A stretch of 64,000 bases of DNA. Origin: JBDTSW01 sp963782605 (GTDB lineage Bacteria; Actinomycetota; Thermoleophilia; Solirubrobacterales; 70-9). Below, one piece after another: positions 53,508 to 62,863 of the stretch (the stretch's first letter is position 1; each line of letters opens with the position of its first letter). The notes beneath the pieces are model-generated. The model ran no database searches, was not told where the DNA came from, and was given only the letters and a program-made list of their open reading frames with translations. The position numbers were made by a program, and so were the translations under genes. The stretch is taken from the NCBI GenBank assembly GCA_963782605.1, contig CAWAKK010000010.1, positions 1 through 64,000 on the forward strand, given 5' to 3'.

Positions 53508-53806
53508 TGGACCTCACCTGGTACCTGGTGCTCTCGGCACTGCTCTTCGCGGTCGGGGCCGGCGGCGTTCTCATCCGGCGCAGCCCGCTCGTGATCCTCC
53601 TGTGCCTCGAGCTGATGCTGAACGCGGGCAACCTCGCGCTGCTCGCGTTCGCCCGAGCGAACGGTGATGGCGACGGCCAGGTCTTCGCGCTCGTCGTGAT
53701 GGTCGTTGCCGCTTGCGAGGTCGTCGTCGGCCTCGGGTTGATCGTCGCGATGTTCCGCCGAAGCCTGCCGCTCAACGTCGACGACATGCGGGAGTTCCGC
53801 GGCTGA
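53507..53806 (+). CDS. nuoK: NADH-quinone oxidoreductase subunit K
   Basis: Small proton-path subunit, 99 residues, three helices. The conserved glutamates are in LLCLELMLNAGNLALL and ACEVVVGLGLIVAMFR. Overlaps nuoJ and nuoL by one base each. Confidence 0.95.
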   Translation: MDLTWYLVLSALLFAVGAGGVLIRRSPLVILLCLELMLNAGNLALLAFARANGDGDGQVFALVVMVVAACEVVVGLGLIVAMFRRSLPLNVDDMREFRG

Positions 53807-55812
53807 TGTCGGCAACGACCTTCGGCTGGCTGGTGCTGGCCATGCCCCTCGCGGGCAGCCTCGTGATCGCGTTCGGCTGGCGCGCCCTGCCCGGGCGGGC
53901 GGCGGGGTGGATCGGTACCGGCGCCATCGGCCTGTCCTTCCTGTGCTCGCTGGGCGCGCTCTTCGGGCTACTCGGTGAGCCAACCGACGCGCGGGAGCTC
54001 ACCTCGTCGCTCTGGGATTACGCGTCAGCGGCGGGGGTCGACATCCAGCTCGGAATCCTGGTCGACCCGCTCTCCGTACTCATGTGCCTCATCGTCAGCG
54101 GGGTCTCCACCCTCATCCACCTGTACTCCATCTCCTATCTCACCTCGGACCACGGCTTCGCTCGCTACTTCTCGTATCTGAATTTCTTCGTCTTCTCGAT
54201 GCTGTTGCTGGTCCTCGCCGGCAACTTCGTGCTGCTCATCGTCGGATGGGCCTTCGTTGGCTTCGCCTCCTACGCGCTGATCTCGTTCTGGTATCGCCGC
54301 TCGACGGCGACGGCCGCCGGGATGAAGGCGTTCGTCATCAACGTGATCGGGGACGTGGGGCTGGTCCTGGCGGCCTTCCTGATCTTTCGCGAGCTGGGCA
54401 CGTTCGACTACCTCGAGGCCTTCGAGGCGGCCCCCGAGGCCTTCAGCCCGGACGAGGGAAGCGTCGTTGCCATCTGCCTGCTCCTGTGCGTCGGCGCCTT
54501 CGCGAAGTCCGCACAGCTCCCGCTCCACACGTGGCTTCCCGACGCGATGGAAGGTCCCACCCCGGTCTCGGCGCTGATCCACGCCGCCACCATGGTCACG
54601 GCCGGCGTCTATCTGATCGCCCGTTCGTGGCCGCTGTTCGAGCTCGCCCCGACGGCTGCCGACATCGCCGCCTGGGTCGGTATCGCCACCCTGATCTTCG
54701 CCGCGACCGTGGCGCTCGTGGTCACCGATCTGAAGCGCATCATCGCCTACTCGACCATGAGCCAGATCGGCTACATGATCGCGGCGGTCTCGATCGGCGC
54801 CTACACGGCAGGGCTCTTCCACCTGATGACACACGCCTTCTTCAAGGCCCTTCTTTTCATGGCCGCCGGCTCGATCATCGGCGCGATGGCGGGCCGCCAG
54901 GACATCGACAGCATGTCGGGCTTCCGGCGCGCGATGCCGTTCACGTCCTTGCTCCTGATCGTCGGCGCGCTGGCGCTGGCGGGTTTCCCGGGCATGTCGG
55001 GCTTCTTTTCGAAGGACGAGATCATCGCCTTCGCCTTCGATCGCGGGGGGATGTACGCCGTCATGGGCGTCCTCATGTACTTCGCCGCCTTCCTGACCGC
55101 GTTCTATGCCTTCCGCATCGGCTTCCGCGTGGTGGGCGGCCCAGCGTGCGAGGAGGCGCGCGAGCTGGAGGGCGGACATCTGGCGCACGGCGAGCACCGG
55201 AACCCGGCGACGGGTGAGGAGGAGGACACTGACGTCGGCTTCCCTGGCCCCGAACACCACATCGCCGAGCGTGAGATGCCCATGAAGGTCGCCATGACGA
55301 TCCTCGGCGTCCTCTCGGTGATCGGTGGGCTGGTGCAGGTTCCCGGAGTCGATGAGGTCATCGAGCACTTCCTCGCCGGCTCCTTCGAGGGCTCCGCCCT
55401 GTTCGAGGAGGTCCCCTCAACCGGGGCGGCGTGGGCGGGCCTGGCCGTAGGTGGAGCGATTGCGATCGCAGGGATCGCACTGGCCTACGTCTGCTACATC
55501 AAGCGGCCAGGGGTCACGGTCAGGCTCGCGGAGCGGATGCGGGGTCTCCACTCCTTCCTCGCCCACAAGTGGTACTGGGACGAGGTGCTCGACGCCCTCG
55601 TCTACCGGCCCACGATCGCCGCCGGGCGCTTCGCCAACGCGGTCATCGAGCGGTTCGTGGTCAACGGCCTCGTGGCGGGCACGGTGGGCGCGGTTCGGGG
55701 CGTCGGATCGATGGTTCGGGAGGCGCAGTCCGGTTTCGTGCGCGCGTACGCGCTCCTGCTCGTAACCGGCTTCGCGGCACTCGGCCTCTACTTCCTGGTG
55801 GTCGCATCGTGA
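53806..55812 (+). CDS. nuoL: NADH-quinone oxidoreductase subunit L
   Basis: Largest antiporter-like proton-pumping subunit, 668 residues, about 15 helices. Family stretches are VGWAFVGFASYALISFWYRR, AFAKSAQLPLHTWLPDAMEG and PTPVSALIHAATMVTAGVYL, with the lateral helix near the C-terminus. A loop at about residues 445-490 is unusually acidic and His-rich (EELEGGHLAHGEHRNPATGE-like). ATG overlaps the nuoK stop. Confidence 0.95.
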   Translation: MSATTFGWLVLAMPLAGSLVIAFGWRALPGRAAGWIGTGAIGLSFLCSLGALFGLLGEPTDARELTSSLWDYASAAGVDIQLGILVDPLSVLMCLIVSGVSTLIHLYSISYLTSDHGFARYFSYLNFFVFSMLLLVLAGNFVLLIVGWAFVGFASYALISFWYRRSTATAAGMKAFVINVIGDVGLVLAAFLIFRELGTFDYLEAFEAAPEAFSPDEGSVVAICLLLCVGAFAKSAQLPLHTWLPDAMEGPTPVSALIHAATMVTAGVYLIARSWPLFELAPTAADIAAWVGIATLIFAATVALVVTDLKRIIAYSTMSQIGYMIAAVSIGAYTAGLFHLMTHAFFKALLFMAAGSIIGAMAGRQDIDSMSGFRRAMPFTSLLLIVGALALAGFPGMSGFFSKDEIIAFAFDRGGMYAVMGVLMYFAAFLTAFYAFRIGFRVVGGPACEEARELEGGHLAHGEHRNPATGEEEDTDVGFPGPEHHIAEREMPMKVAMTILGVLSVIGGLVQVPGVDEVIEHFLAGSFEGSALFEEVPSTGAAWAGLAVGGAIAIAGIALAYVCYIKRPGVTVRLAERMRGLHSFLAHKWYWDEVLDALVYRPTIAAGRFANAVIERFVVNGLVAGTVGAVRGVGSMVREAQSGFVRAYALLLVTGFAALGLYFLVVAS

Positions 55813-55822
55813 GGGCCGGCTG

Positions 55823-57355
55823 ATGCTGAACGTGATCCTCTGGCTGCCGCTCGCCGTGGGCGTCCTCTGCCTGCTCCTACCGCGGCGACTTGCGGGTCCG
55901 GTCTCCCTCGCCGGGGCCCTGGCGACGCTTGCGCTTTCGATCGTGCTGATCGTGGACTTCGATGCCTCGAGCGCCGGCCTTCAGTACGCCGTGGATGAGG
56001 CGTGGATTCCCGACCTCGGGGTCCGCTACCAGCTCGGCGTCGACGGGATCAGCCTCTTCCTCGTGGGGCTCACCGCGCTCTCGTGGGCGGGGGCGATCGG
56101 CTTCTCGCTACGGCGGCAAACCGATCGCGAGCGCAACTACTACTTCCTGCTCGGGCTGGCCGAGACAGCGGCGCTCGGGGCGTTCCTCGCCCAGGACCTG
56201 CTGCTCTTCGTCCTCTTCTTCGACCTGATGCTGATCCCGTTCTTCTTCCTGATCGGGACGTTCGGCACCGGCGAGCGCGTCGCCGCGACGCTCAAGATGA
56301 TCGTCTACACCCTCGTGGGCTCGCTGCTCATGCTCGTGGCGGCGATCGCGACGGCGATCATCGCTTCGGAGGCCAGCGGCGAGCTCACCTTCTCGATCGC
56401 GGCGCTGCGCGAGAACCTGCTCTCGGAGGGCAGCCAGAACTGGATCTTCTGCTTCTTCGCGGCGGCCTTCCTGGTGAAGATGCCCGCCTTCCCGATCCAC
56501 GGCTGGATGCCCGATGCCTACCGGGCGGCGCCCCTGCCCGTGCTGGCGCTGCTCTCGGGCGTGCTCTCGAAGGTGGGCGCCTACGGCTTCCTGCGGGTGG
56601 TGCTGCCGATCTACCCGGACGCCACCGCCCGCTTTCAGGAGCTGATCCTGATCGTTGCCGTGGCCTCGATCCTCTACGGCTCGGTGATGGCCTTCACGCA
56701 GACGAACGTGCGGTTGATCGCCGGCTACTCGTCGATCGCGCAGCTTGGCTTCATCACCGCCGGCATCTTCGCCCTGGCGCCGGACGCGGCCGACGGCGCG
56801 GTGCTCCAGATGGTCAACCACGGGCTCGTCGTGGTCCCTGTCTTCCTGATCATCGCGCTGCTCGGCGAGCGCTCGGGCACGGAGGATCTGCGCGAGATGG
56901 GAGGCCTCGCGATGCGGGCGCCGGTCCTGACCGCGATGTTCCTGATCGTGACGCTGGCGATGCTGGCGATGCCGGGCTCCGCCAACTTCATCGGCGAGTT
57001 CTACATCCTGAACGGCCTCTTCCAAGAGAAGATCGTCTACGCGATCGTGGCCTGCGCCGGCGTGGCGCTGGCGGCGTTCTACGCGCTCCGCATGTTCCAG
57101 CGGACGATGCACAACCGCCTGGCGCCGAACATGGACTCGCGTGAGATCTCGCTGCGCGACGGCCTCGTGCTGGCGCCGCTCGTCGCCGTGATCGTTGGCC
57201 TCGCCCTCTACCCGGGGCTCATCCTCGAACGCGGTGACGCCTCGGCCCAGGACCGACTTGGCGCGCTCGCATCAGCCGAGTGCGCCGCCGAGGCCGCGGG
57301 CACCAGCACCATTGGCGAGGCTTCCCAGGCGAGCGTCGCGAGGGACTGCGAATGA
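55823..57355 (+). CDS. nuoM: NADH-quinone oxidoreductase subunit M
   Basis: Antiporter-like subunit, 510 residues, about 14 helices. Features include YQLGVDGISLFLVGLTALSW, then FFAAAFLVKMPAFPIHGWMP and AYRAAPLPVLALLSGVLSKV. Starts 11 bases after nuoL. A C-terminal tail of about 40 residues (AQDRLGALASAECAAEAAGT) is not usually conserved. Confidence 0.95.
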   Translation: MLNVILWLPLAVGVLCLLLPRRLAGPVSLAGALATLALSIVLIVDFDASSAGLQYAVDEAWIPDLGVRYQLGVDGISLFLVGLTALSWAGAIGFSLRRQTDRERNYYFLLGLAETAALGAFLAQDLLLFVLFFDLMLIPFFFLIGTFGTGERVAATLKMIVYTLVGSLLMLVAAIATAIIASEASGELTFSIAALRENLLSEGSQNWIFCFFAAAFLVKMPAFPIHGWMPDAYRAAPLPVLALLSGVLSKVGAYGFLRVVLPIYPDATARFQELILIVAVASILYGSVMAFTQTNVRLIAGYSSIAQLGFITAGIFALAPDAADGAVLQMVNHGLVVVPVFLIIALLGERSGTEDLREMGGLAMRAPVLTAMFLIVTLAMLAMPGSANFIGEFYILNGLFQEKIVYAIVACAGVALAAFYALRMFQRTMHNRLAPNMDSREISLRDGLVLAPLVAVIVGLALYPGLILERGDASAQDRLGALASAECAAEAAGTSTIGEASQASVARDCE

Positions 57356-58902
57356 ACTTCGTTGCCCCCGACGTGGACTACGCCGGGGTCTCGCCCGTGA
57401 TCGCGCTGACGGCCGGAATCTGCCTCGTCCTGCTGGCGGGCGTCTTCGGTCGCGGCAACTCCCGGGCGATCGCCTCGACGCTGACGCTCACGACGCTGGC
57501 CGCTGCCGCCGGCCTGTGCATCTGGCAGTGGGGCGAAGGCGAGGATCTCGTCGCCGGGGCCCTTCGCCTCGACGAGCTCGGGCTGGCGGTGTCGCTGATC
57601 GCGATTGCGGCGGCCGCGTTCGTGGTGCCGCTCGGCTGGCGCGAGTCCGCCTTCGACCCGGATGCGGGGCCGGGCGGCCAGACCGAGTTTCACGCGCTCT
57701 TGCTCTCATCCGTACTGGGGATGACGCTCCTCGCCATGGCCCAGAACCTCGTGGTTTTCTTCGTCGCGCTCGAGCTGCTCTCCGTGCCCCTCTACGTGCT
57801 GTGCGGCGCCGCGCGGAGGCGACCGGGCTCCCTGGAGTCGGGGCTCAAGTACCTGATCGTCGGAGCGCTTGGCTCGGCGACGCTGCTCTACGGCCTCGCG
57901 TTCATCTACGGGGCCTCGGGCTCAACAGACTTCGCGGCGATCAGCGAGGCCATCGCCTCCGGCTTGGCCGACGACCCCCTGGTGGCGATCGGGATCGCCC
58001 TCTCCGCCACGGGGCTCGCTTTCAAGCTCTCCGTGGCGCCCTTTCACCAGTGGACGCCCGACGTGTATCAGGGTGCGCCCACGCCGGTCACGGCGTTCAT
58101 GGCCGTCGCAACGAAGGCGGCGGCCTTCGCCGTGCTCGTGCGCTTCTTCGAGGTCGCGCTCGGCCCGGCCTCCGCAGACTGGCGCCCGGCCCTCGCGGCC
58201 CTTGCGGTGATCTCGATCGCGGTCGGCAACGTGGGCGCGCTCGGCCAGGATTCGCTAAAGCGCCTCTTGGGGTACTCGAGCGTGGCCCAGGCCGGCTACA
58301 TGATGGTCGGCGTGGTCGCTTTCTCGGAGGCGGGCACCAATGCACTCGTCTTCTATCTCGCCGCCTACGCGCTCATGAACCTCGCGGCCTTCGCGGTGGT
58401 CACGTTGCGCGAGCGCCAGAGCGACTATGGCGACTCGATCCGCTCCGTACAGGGCCTCGCCGGCGAACGGCCCGCCCTGGCCGCGGCGCTCACCGTCTCG
58501 ATGCTCGCGCTTGCGGGGCTGCCGGGCACCGTGGGGTTCATCGGCAAGCTCTTCTTGATCGAGGCGGCCGTGGAGGCCGACTACACCTGGCTCGGTGTGG
58601 CGATCGCGGTCGGCACGATGATCTCGCTCGCCTACTACCTCCGGGTCGTGGCCGCGATCTGGATGCGACCCGGCGCGGCGTCCGAGACGACGTCCGGAGC
58701 GCTCCCCGCCATGGCGGGTGGCTCGCAGGAGGCCGACGAGGGCGCGCCGCCGGCGCGCCCCGGCGCTCGCTGTCGGACGATCGTCGCACTGGCCTGCCTC
58801 GCCGCGGCGGCCACCGTCGTCTTCGGCATCGTGCCCTCGCCCCTGGTCGAATGGGCATCTGAGGCCGGCGCTGCCCTGGCCGGCGCGATGCCCGCCCCCT
58901 AG
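57352..58902 (+). CDS. nuoN: NADH-quinone oxidoreductase subunit N
   Basis: Third antiporter-like subunit, 516 residues. Conserved segments are FKLSVAPFHQWTPDVYQGAP, then TPVTAFMAVATKAAAFAVLV and LLGYSSVAQAGYMMVGVVAF. ATG at 57352 overlaps the nuoM stop (ATGA). The cytoplasmic loop near residues 450-475 is longer than usual (Gly/Ala/Glu-rich). Last gene of the operon; 23 bases separate it from the nitrilase gene. Confidence 0.95.
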   Translation: MNFVAPDVDYAGVSPVIALTAGICLVLLAGVFGRGNSRAIASTLTLTTLAAAAGLCIWQWGEGEDLVAGALRLDELGLAVSLIAIAAAAFVVPLGWRESAFDPDAGPGGQTEFHALLLSSVLGMTLLAMAQNLVVFFVALELLSVPLYVLCGAARRRPGSLESGLKYLIVGALGSATLLYGLAFIYGASGSTDFAAISEAIASGLADDPLVAIGIALSATGLAFKLSVAPFHQWTPDVYQGAPTPVTAFMAVATKAAAFAVLVRFFEVALGPASADWRPALAALAVISIAVGNVGALGQDSLKRLLGYSSVAQAGYMMVGVVAFSEAGTNALVFYLAAYALMNLAAFAVVTLRERQSDYGDSIRSVQGLAGERPALAAALTVSMLALAGLPGTVGFIGKLFLIEAAVEADYTWLGVAIAVGTMISLAYYLRVVAAIWMRPGAASETTSGALPAMAGGSQEADEGAPPARPGARCRTIVALACLAAAATVVFGIVPSPLVEWASEAGAALAGAMPAP

Positions 58903-58925
58903 CCGCTCGCCATATCCTCCCCTCC

Positions 58926-59834
58926 ATGCCCCACTTCGACACCGTGCGGGTCGCCGCGATTCAGGCGACGCCGGTCATCCTCGACGCGGACGCCAGCGTC
59001 GAGAAGGCGTGTGCGCTGCTCGCCGAAGCCTCGAGCCGCGGCGCTCAACTGGCCGTCCTCCCCGAGACCTTCGTCCCCCTCTATCCGTCGAACGCCTGGG
59101 CCAAGGACGCCGGCTCATTCTCGGGCTGGGACGAGCTCTGGGAGCGCCTTTGGGAGAACGCCGTCGATGCGCCCGGCCCCCACACCGACCGCATCGCCAA
59201 GGCGTGCCGCGAGCACGACATCACCTGCGTGATCGGCGTCAACGAGCGCGAGTCCGAGCGCCCCGGATCCCTCTACAACGCGCTGCTCGTGATCGACGGG
59301 GAGGGACTCCGCCTCAAGCACCGCAAGCTGATGCCGACCATGCACGAGCGGCTCTTCCACGGGGTCGGGGCGGGCGACGACCTCGAAGTGGTCGAGACGG
59401 CGGCCGGGCGCGTCGGCGGGCTGATCTGCTGGGAGAACCTGATGCCGCTGGCCCGCTACGCCGTCTACCGCGGCGGCCCGCAGATCTGGGTCGCTCCGAC
59501 GGCCGACGACAGCGACGGCTGGCTCGCCTCGATGCGCCACATCGCCATCGAGTCGGGAGCGTTCGTGGTCGCAGTGCCCCAGTTCATCCCCGCCGCCGCC
59601 TTCCCCGACGACTTCCCAGTGGGCCTGCCGGACGGCAAAGAGGTCTTCGGTCGCGGCGGCGCCGTGATCGTCGAGCCCGGTGACGGCGACGTGATCGCCG
59701 GCCCCCTCTACGACGAGGAGGGGATCGTCGTGGCCGACTGCGACCTGCGCGTCGGGCTCCACGCGAAGCGCTGGTTCGACGCCGCGGGCCACTACTCCCG
59801 CGAGGATGTGCTGCTGCCCAAAGACGCCTCGTGA
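58926..59834 (+). CDS. Nitrilase
   Basis: 302-residue carbon-nitrogen hydrolase with the catalytic triad Glu47 (LPETFVP), Lys134 (KHRKLMPT) and Cys168 in GLICWENLMPLAR. The CWEN sequence and the LPETFVPLYP region place it with true nitrilases rather than amidases, so it should hydrolyse organic nitriles to acids. ATG at 58926 is the start, 23 bases after nuoN. Substrate unknown. Confidence 0.9.
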   Translation: MPHFDTVRVAAIQATPVILDADASVEKACALLAEASSRGAQLAVLPETFVPLYPSNAWAKDAGSFSGWDELWERLWENAVDAPGPHTDRIAKACREHDITCVIGVNERESERPGSLYNALLVIDGEGLRLKHRKLMPTMHERLFHGVGAGDDLEVVETAAGRVGGLICWENLMPLARYAVYRGGPQIWVAPTADDSDGWLASMRHIAIESGAFVVAVPQFIPAAAFPDDFPVGLPDGKEVFGRGGAVIVEPGDGDVIAGPLYDEEGIVVADCDLRVGLHAKRWFDAAGHYSREDVLLPKDAS

Positions 59835-59914
59835 GCCTGCACCACGTCTCGCTCGAGGTGGCGACCGCCGACGCTGAGGGCACGGTTGAGTTGAGGCGCG
59901 CTCCTCCCGGCTAA
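59831..59914 (+). pseudogene. Remnant of a VOC/glyoxalase-family gene
   Basis: GTG at 59831 overlaps the nitrilase stop (GTGA) and opens a 27-codon frame (SLHHVSLEVATADAEGTVEL) ending at TAA 59912. LHHVSLEV is a common start of vicinal-oxygen-chelate proteins, which are normally over 120 residues. The rest of the gene is absent, so this is probably a decayed remnant. A chance match cannot be excluded. Confidence 0.5.
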
Positions 59915-59937
59915 CGGCGTCGGCGCGCGTCAATACG

Positions 59938-61539
59938 ATGCCGCGCGTGCGCTATCCCGTTGAGAGCTTCTCGGACGCCGAGCGCGAGGCCCTCGCCCCT
60001 CACTTCACGAACCTCGACGGCCCGGTGTTCGGGCTCGTCAACCTTCCGGAAACGGTCAAGGGGGCGCTCTTTGCCCGCTACTCGCGGTACGCGGGCTCCC
60101 TTCGCCGGCTCTACCTCGACGAGTTCGCCGACGAGGTCCCGGCCGGGGGACGGCCCTTCGACGGCGTCGAGGGCGAGCGGGCGGCGGGCCTCTACGAGCG
60201 CGTCTTCATCGGCTACGGGGACGACTCCATCGCTCAGGTCGGAGGTGCCCACCTCGCTTGCGAATGGGCCTCGAACGTGCTCACGAAGATCCTGCAGCGC
60301 GGCCGGCTGGCCGCATATCTCGAGCAGTCCACGCGCTATCTCGCCTACGACCAGCCGATGCCCGGTGGCGGCTATCGCTACTACTCCGACGCGGAGCTCG
60401 GCGAGCCCTACCGGGCGGCCGTGGACGAGCTCTTCGCCATCTACTCGCGCAGCCTGGTGGAGGTCGAAGCCTGGGCGGCGGAGCGCTGGCCGCGCGCCGA
60501 CGAGCCCGAGCGCGCATGGCGAAGCTCGATCCGCGCGAAGGCCCTGGATCTCCTTCGTGGGCTCCTGCCCGCCGCCACGCTGAGCCACGTTGGGATCTTC
60601 GCGTCGGGCCAGGCATACGAACAGCTCCTGCTGCGCCTGCTGGCCTCGCCGCTGCCGGAGGCTCGGAACTACGGCGAGCTCATCCTCGTGGAGCTGAAGA
60701 AGGTGATCCCGAGCTTCGTGGCGCGGGTCGAGCGTCCCGAGCGCGGCGGCGAGTGGGTGCGATTCCTGGAGGAGCGCCGCGAGACCGCCGAACGGGCTGC
60801 GGCGCGGCTGGGACTGGACCGGCGCGAGGCAGCCGAGGTTCCCTCGGTCGAGCTGGTCCACGTCGACGGAAGCGAGGAGGACCTGCTCGCTGCTTCGCTG
60901 TTTGAGTTCTCGGGCGCATCCGAGGCGGCGATCCGCAGGCGGCTCGAAGCCCTCGACCCGATCGAGCGTGCTGAGCTTCTCGCCGAGTTGGTGGGCGAGC
61001 GCGCGAATCGGCGCCACCGGCCGGGGCGCGGCTGGGAGGCGCTTCGCTACCGCTTCGAGATCGTCTCCGACTACGGCGGTTTCCGCGACCTCCAGCGCCA
61101 CCGCCTGCTGACCTGCCAGTGGCAGCGACTCGGGCCCGACCTCGGCGCGGGCGTGCCGGAGGAGGTGCGCGAGGCCGGCGCGGGCGATGAGTACGAGCGG
61201 GCGCTCGAGATCTCACGCGCGGAGTTCGCGCGGCTCGAGGAAATGGGCATGCCAGATGCGGCGCCCTACGCGCTGTGCTTGGGATACCGCATTCGCTTCG
61301 TGCTGGACCTGAACGCACGCGAGGCGATGCACCTGATCGAGTTGCGCTCCGGCCGGGAGGGCCATCCGACCTATAGGGCCGTCGCCCAGGCGATGCACGA
61401 GCGCATCGCCGACGTGCACCCGGCGGTTGCCGTGGCCATGGCGCATGTGGACGCGTCGACCGAGCCACGGCTCGAGCGGATCATGAGCGAGATTCGCACT
61501 CACCGAAAGCGCGCCTCGCAGGCCTCTCTCTCCTCGTAG
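59938..61539 (+). CDS. Double-domain ThyX-like (flavin-dependent thymidylate synthase family) protein
   Basis: 533 residues with two ThyX-like halves. The first half (about 40-260) keeps the end of the ThyX motif as EQSTRY at 129-134, but the RHR of the motif is RGR (121-123). LLPAATLSHVGIFASGQAYE is the region after the active site. The second half (about 310-510) keeps RHR at 387-389 (DLQRHRLLTCQWQRLG) but lacks the NE-S-R part. Together they could supply one functional site. ATG at 59938 is the start. The family makes dTMP with FAD; whether this double form is active is unclear. Confidence 0.75.
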   Translation: MPRVRYPVESFSDAEREALAPHFTNLDGPVFGLVNLPETVKGALFARYSRYAGSLRRLYLDEFADEVPAGGRPFDGVEGERAAGLYERVFIGYGDDSIAQVGGAHLACEWASNVLTKILQRGRLAAYLEQSTRYLAYDQPMPGGGYRYYSDAELGEPYRAAVDELFAIYSRSLVEVEAWAAERWPRADEPERAWRSSIRAKALDLLRGLLPAATLSHVGIFASGQAYEQLLLRLLASPLPEARNYGELILVELKKVIPSFVARVERPERGGEWVRFLEERRETAERAAARLGLDRREAAEVPSVELVHVDGSEEDLLAASLFEFSGASEAAIRRRLEALDPIERAELLAELVGERANRRHRPGRGWEALRYRFEIVSDYGGFRDLQRHRLLTCQWQRLGPDLGAGVPEEVREAGAGDEYERALEISRAEFARLEEMGMPDAAPYALCLGYRIRFVLDLNAREAMHLIELRSGREGHPTYRAVAQAMHERIADVHPAVAVAMAHVDASTEPRLERIMSEIRTHRKRASQASLSS

Positions 61540-61545
61540 GGACCT

Positions 61546-62406
61546 CTAGGCGCGGCGCTTTCGCTTGCGCTTCTTGGCGCGTTCTCGGCGAGCGGCATTC
61601 GGGTTCGACTCGTCCTCGCTGCGCTCGACGGCCTCGCCCTCCACGACATCCTCCTCCTCGCGGGACTCGCTTGGAGGGGGATCCCCGGCCTTGGGCCACG
61701 GTTGCGCCTCCCCCGTGTCCCACGCCGGAGGCCGACCCGCCGGCAGCCGGTTGAGGATGATCAGCCCGACCCACACCATCCAGAAGACGAGGGCGACAAT
61801 GGCGAACTCGGTCAGGATGATCCCGGCCCCGAGCGCCATGCCCAGGGTGCCCATGAAGCGCGTCAAGAGTCCCGTGCGCATCGCCCAAAGACTCGTGTAG
61901 ACGACGCCGAAGATGAAGCCGATGCGTCCCGCCAGGCCCACGCCCTGGTAGATGCCGACCAAGAGCCCTTGGTCCGTCACCAGATCCTCGGCGTACTCGC
62001 CGACCGGCACTCCAGCGCCGCCGCCCGGCGTTGTGAACTCATTCGCGGCGGGGCTCAGCGCCAGCCACAGGACCAGGTCGAGCACCGCCAAGAACAGCGG
62101 GCCCGCGATCACGATCCCGACGAGACCCCTCCGCATCTTCGTGCTGCGCGCCGAGGCTGCGCGGAAGAGGTAGTAAAGCGGCACCGCGAAGGCGGCGAGA
62201 GCGAGGCCCCTCAAGAGCGCCGCAATCAGCAGCGTCCCGCGGTTCGCGTCGAACTCACGCAGCGTTTCGGACAGGGTGTCGCTCGCCAGCAAGGTGTTTC
62301 CCCGGACCACCGTGGCGAGGACCAGGAGCACCGCGGCGGCGAACGCGCACACGCCCGCGCGGACCGCCCAGTGGCGTTCCCACTCGAGGGTGGCAGCGCG
62401 ATTCAA
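61546..62406 (-). CDS. Membrane protein with basic tail, unknown function
   Basis: 286 residues, about six membrane helices (for example AVRAGVCAFAAAVLLVLATV, RGLVGIVIAGPLFLAVLDLV and GMALGAGIILTEFAIVALVF). The cytosolic C-terminus is acidic (REEEDVVEGEAVERSEDE) and then strongly basic (RRERAKKRKRKRRA). TTG at 62406 is the start. Related membrane proteins of unknown role occur in Thermoleophilia-type genomes, but no family name was recognised. Convergent with the ThyX-like gene, seven bases apart. Confidence 0.75.
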   Translation of the reverse strand: MNRAATLEWERHWAVRAGVCAFAAAVLLVLATVVRGNTLLASDTLSETLREFDANRGTLLIAALLRGLALAAFAVPLYYLFRAASARSTKMRRGLVGIVIAGPLFLAVLDLVLWLALSPAANEFTTPGGGAGVPVGEYAEDLVTDQGLLVGIYQGVGLAGRIGFIFGVVYTSLWAMRTGLLTRFMGTLGMALGAGIILTEFAIVALVFWMVWVGLIILNRLPAGRPPAWDTGEAQPWPKAGDPPPSESREEEDVVEGEAVERSEDESNPNAARRERAKKRKRKRRA

Positions 62407-62447
62407 CGTGCGGTCCGGCAGCTCACGGGCGCGTATCTTGTCAGCCC

Positions 62448-62609
62448 GTGTCCGACTACGCCGTCACCGCGATCGGCCGCGACCGCTCGGGCATCGTGGC
62501 CGCGCTCAGCCGCGCGCTGCTCGAGCTGCACGGCAACATCGAGGACTCGCAGATGTCGATCCTGCGGGTGGAGGTCAGCCTGCGCGAGCTTGACGCCGAG
62601 GCCCTCTAG
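62448..62609 (+). pseudogene. ACT-domain protein with internal deletion
   Basis: 53 codons from GTG 62448. Residues 1-40 (SDYAVTAIGRDRSGIVAALS, then HGNIEDSQMSILR) are the first half of an ACT domain of the glycine-cleavage repressor type. Residues 41-53 (VEVSLRELDAEAL) look like the extreme C-terminus of a two-ACT protein of about 170 residues. About 110 residues between are missing, and the frame is kept. It is either an in-frame deletion in the genome or a collapsed assembly. Too short for a folded two-ACT protein. Confidence 0.55.
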
Positions 62610-62803
62610 TCGGGGTTCGCCCGCCTCGCTCGAGGCAACTCGAACGCCTCGCCACCCGGGCGGATCGGGTAGTAGTCGTCCTCGGATCCGATCGTCTTCG
62701 AGAAGCGATCGCCCGCCGCCAGCAGCAGGTCGAGAAATGGCGCCGCGAGCCCGATCAGCCCTTCAATGCGGCTCACCCTCGCGACACGTGCCGGGGTAGA
62801 CAT
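62606..62803 (-). CDS. Small protein of unknown function
   Basis: 65 residues, start ATG 62803 (MSTPARVARVSRIEGLIGLA). A hydrophobic stretch (GLIGLAAPFLDLLLAAGDRF) precedes a charged tail (PIRPGGEAFELPRARRANPD). No family recognised. Its stop overlaps the ACT-remnant stop by four bases on the opposite strand. The intact frame and GC-rich third positions give moderate support. Confidence 0.5.
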   Translation of the reverse strand: MSTPARVARVSRIEGLIGLAAPFLDLLLAAGDRFSKTIGSEDDYYPIRPGGEAFELPRARRANPD

Positions 62804-62863
62804 CCGTCCGAACGATAGCCCGGCCCGGTCGCCGGACGAGCCGGCCGCATAGTCTTCGGCATC

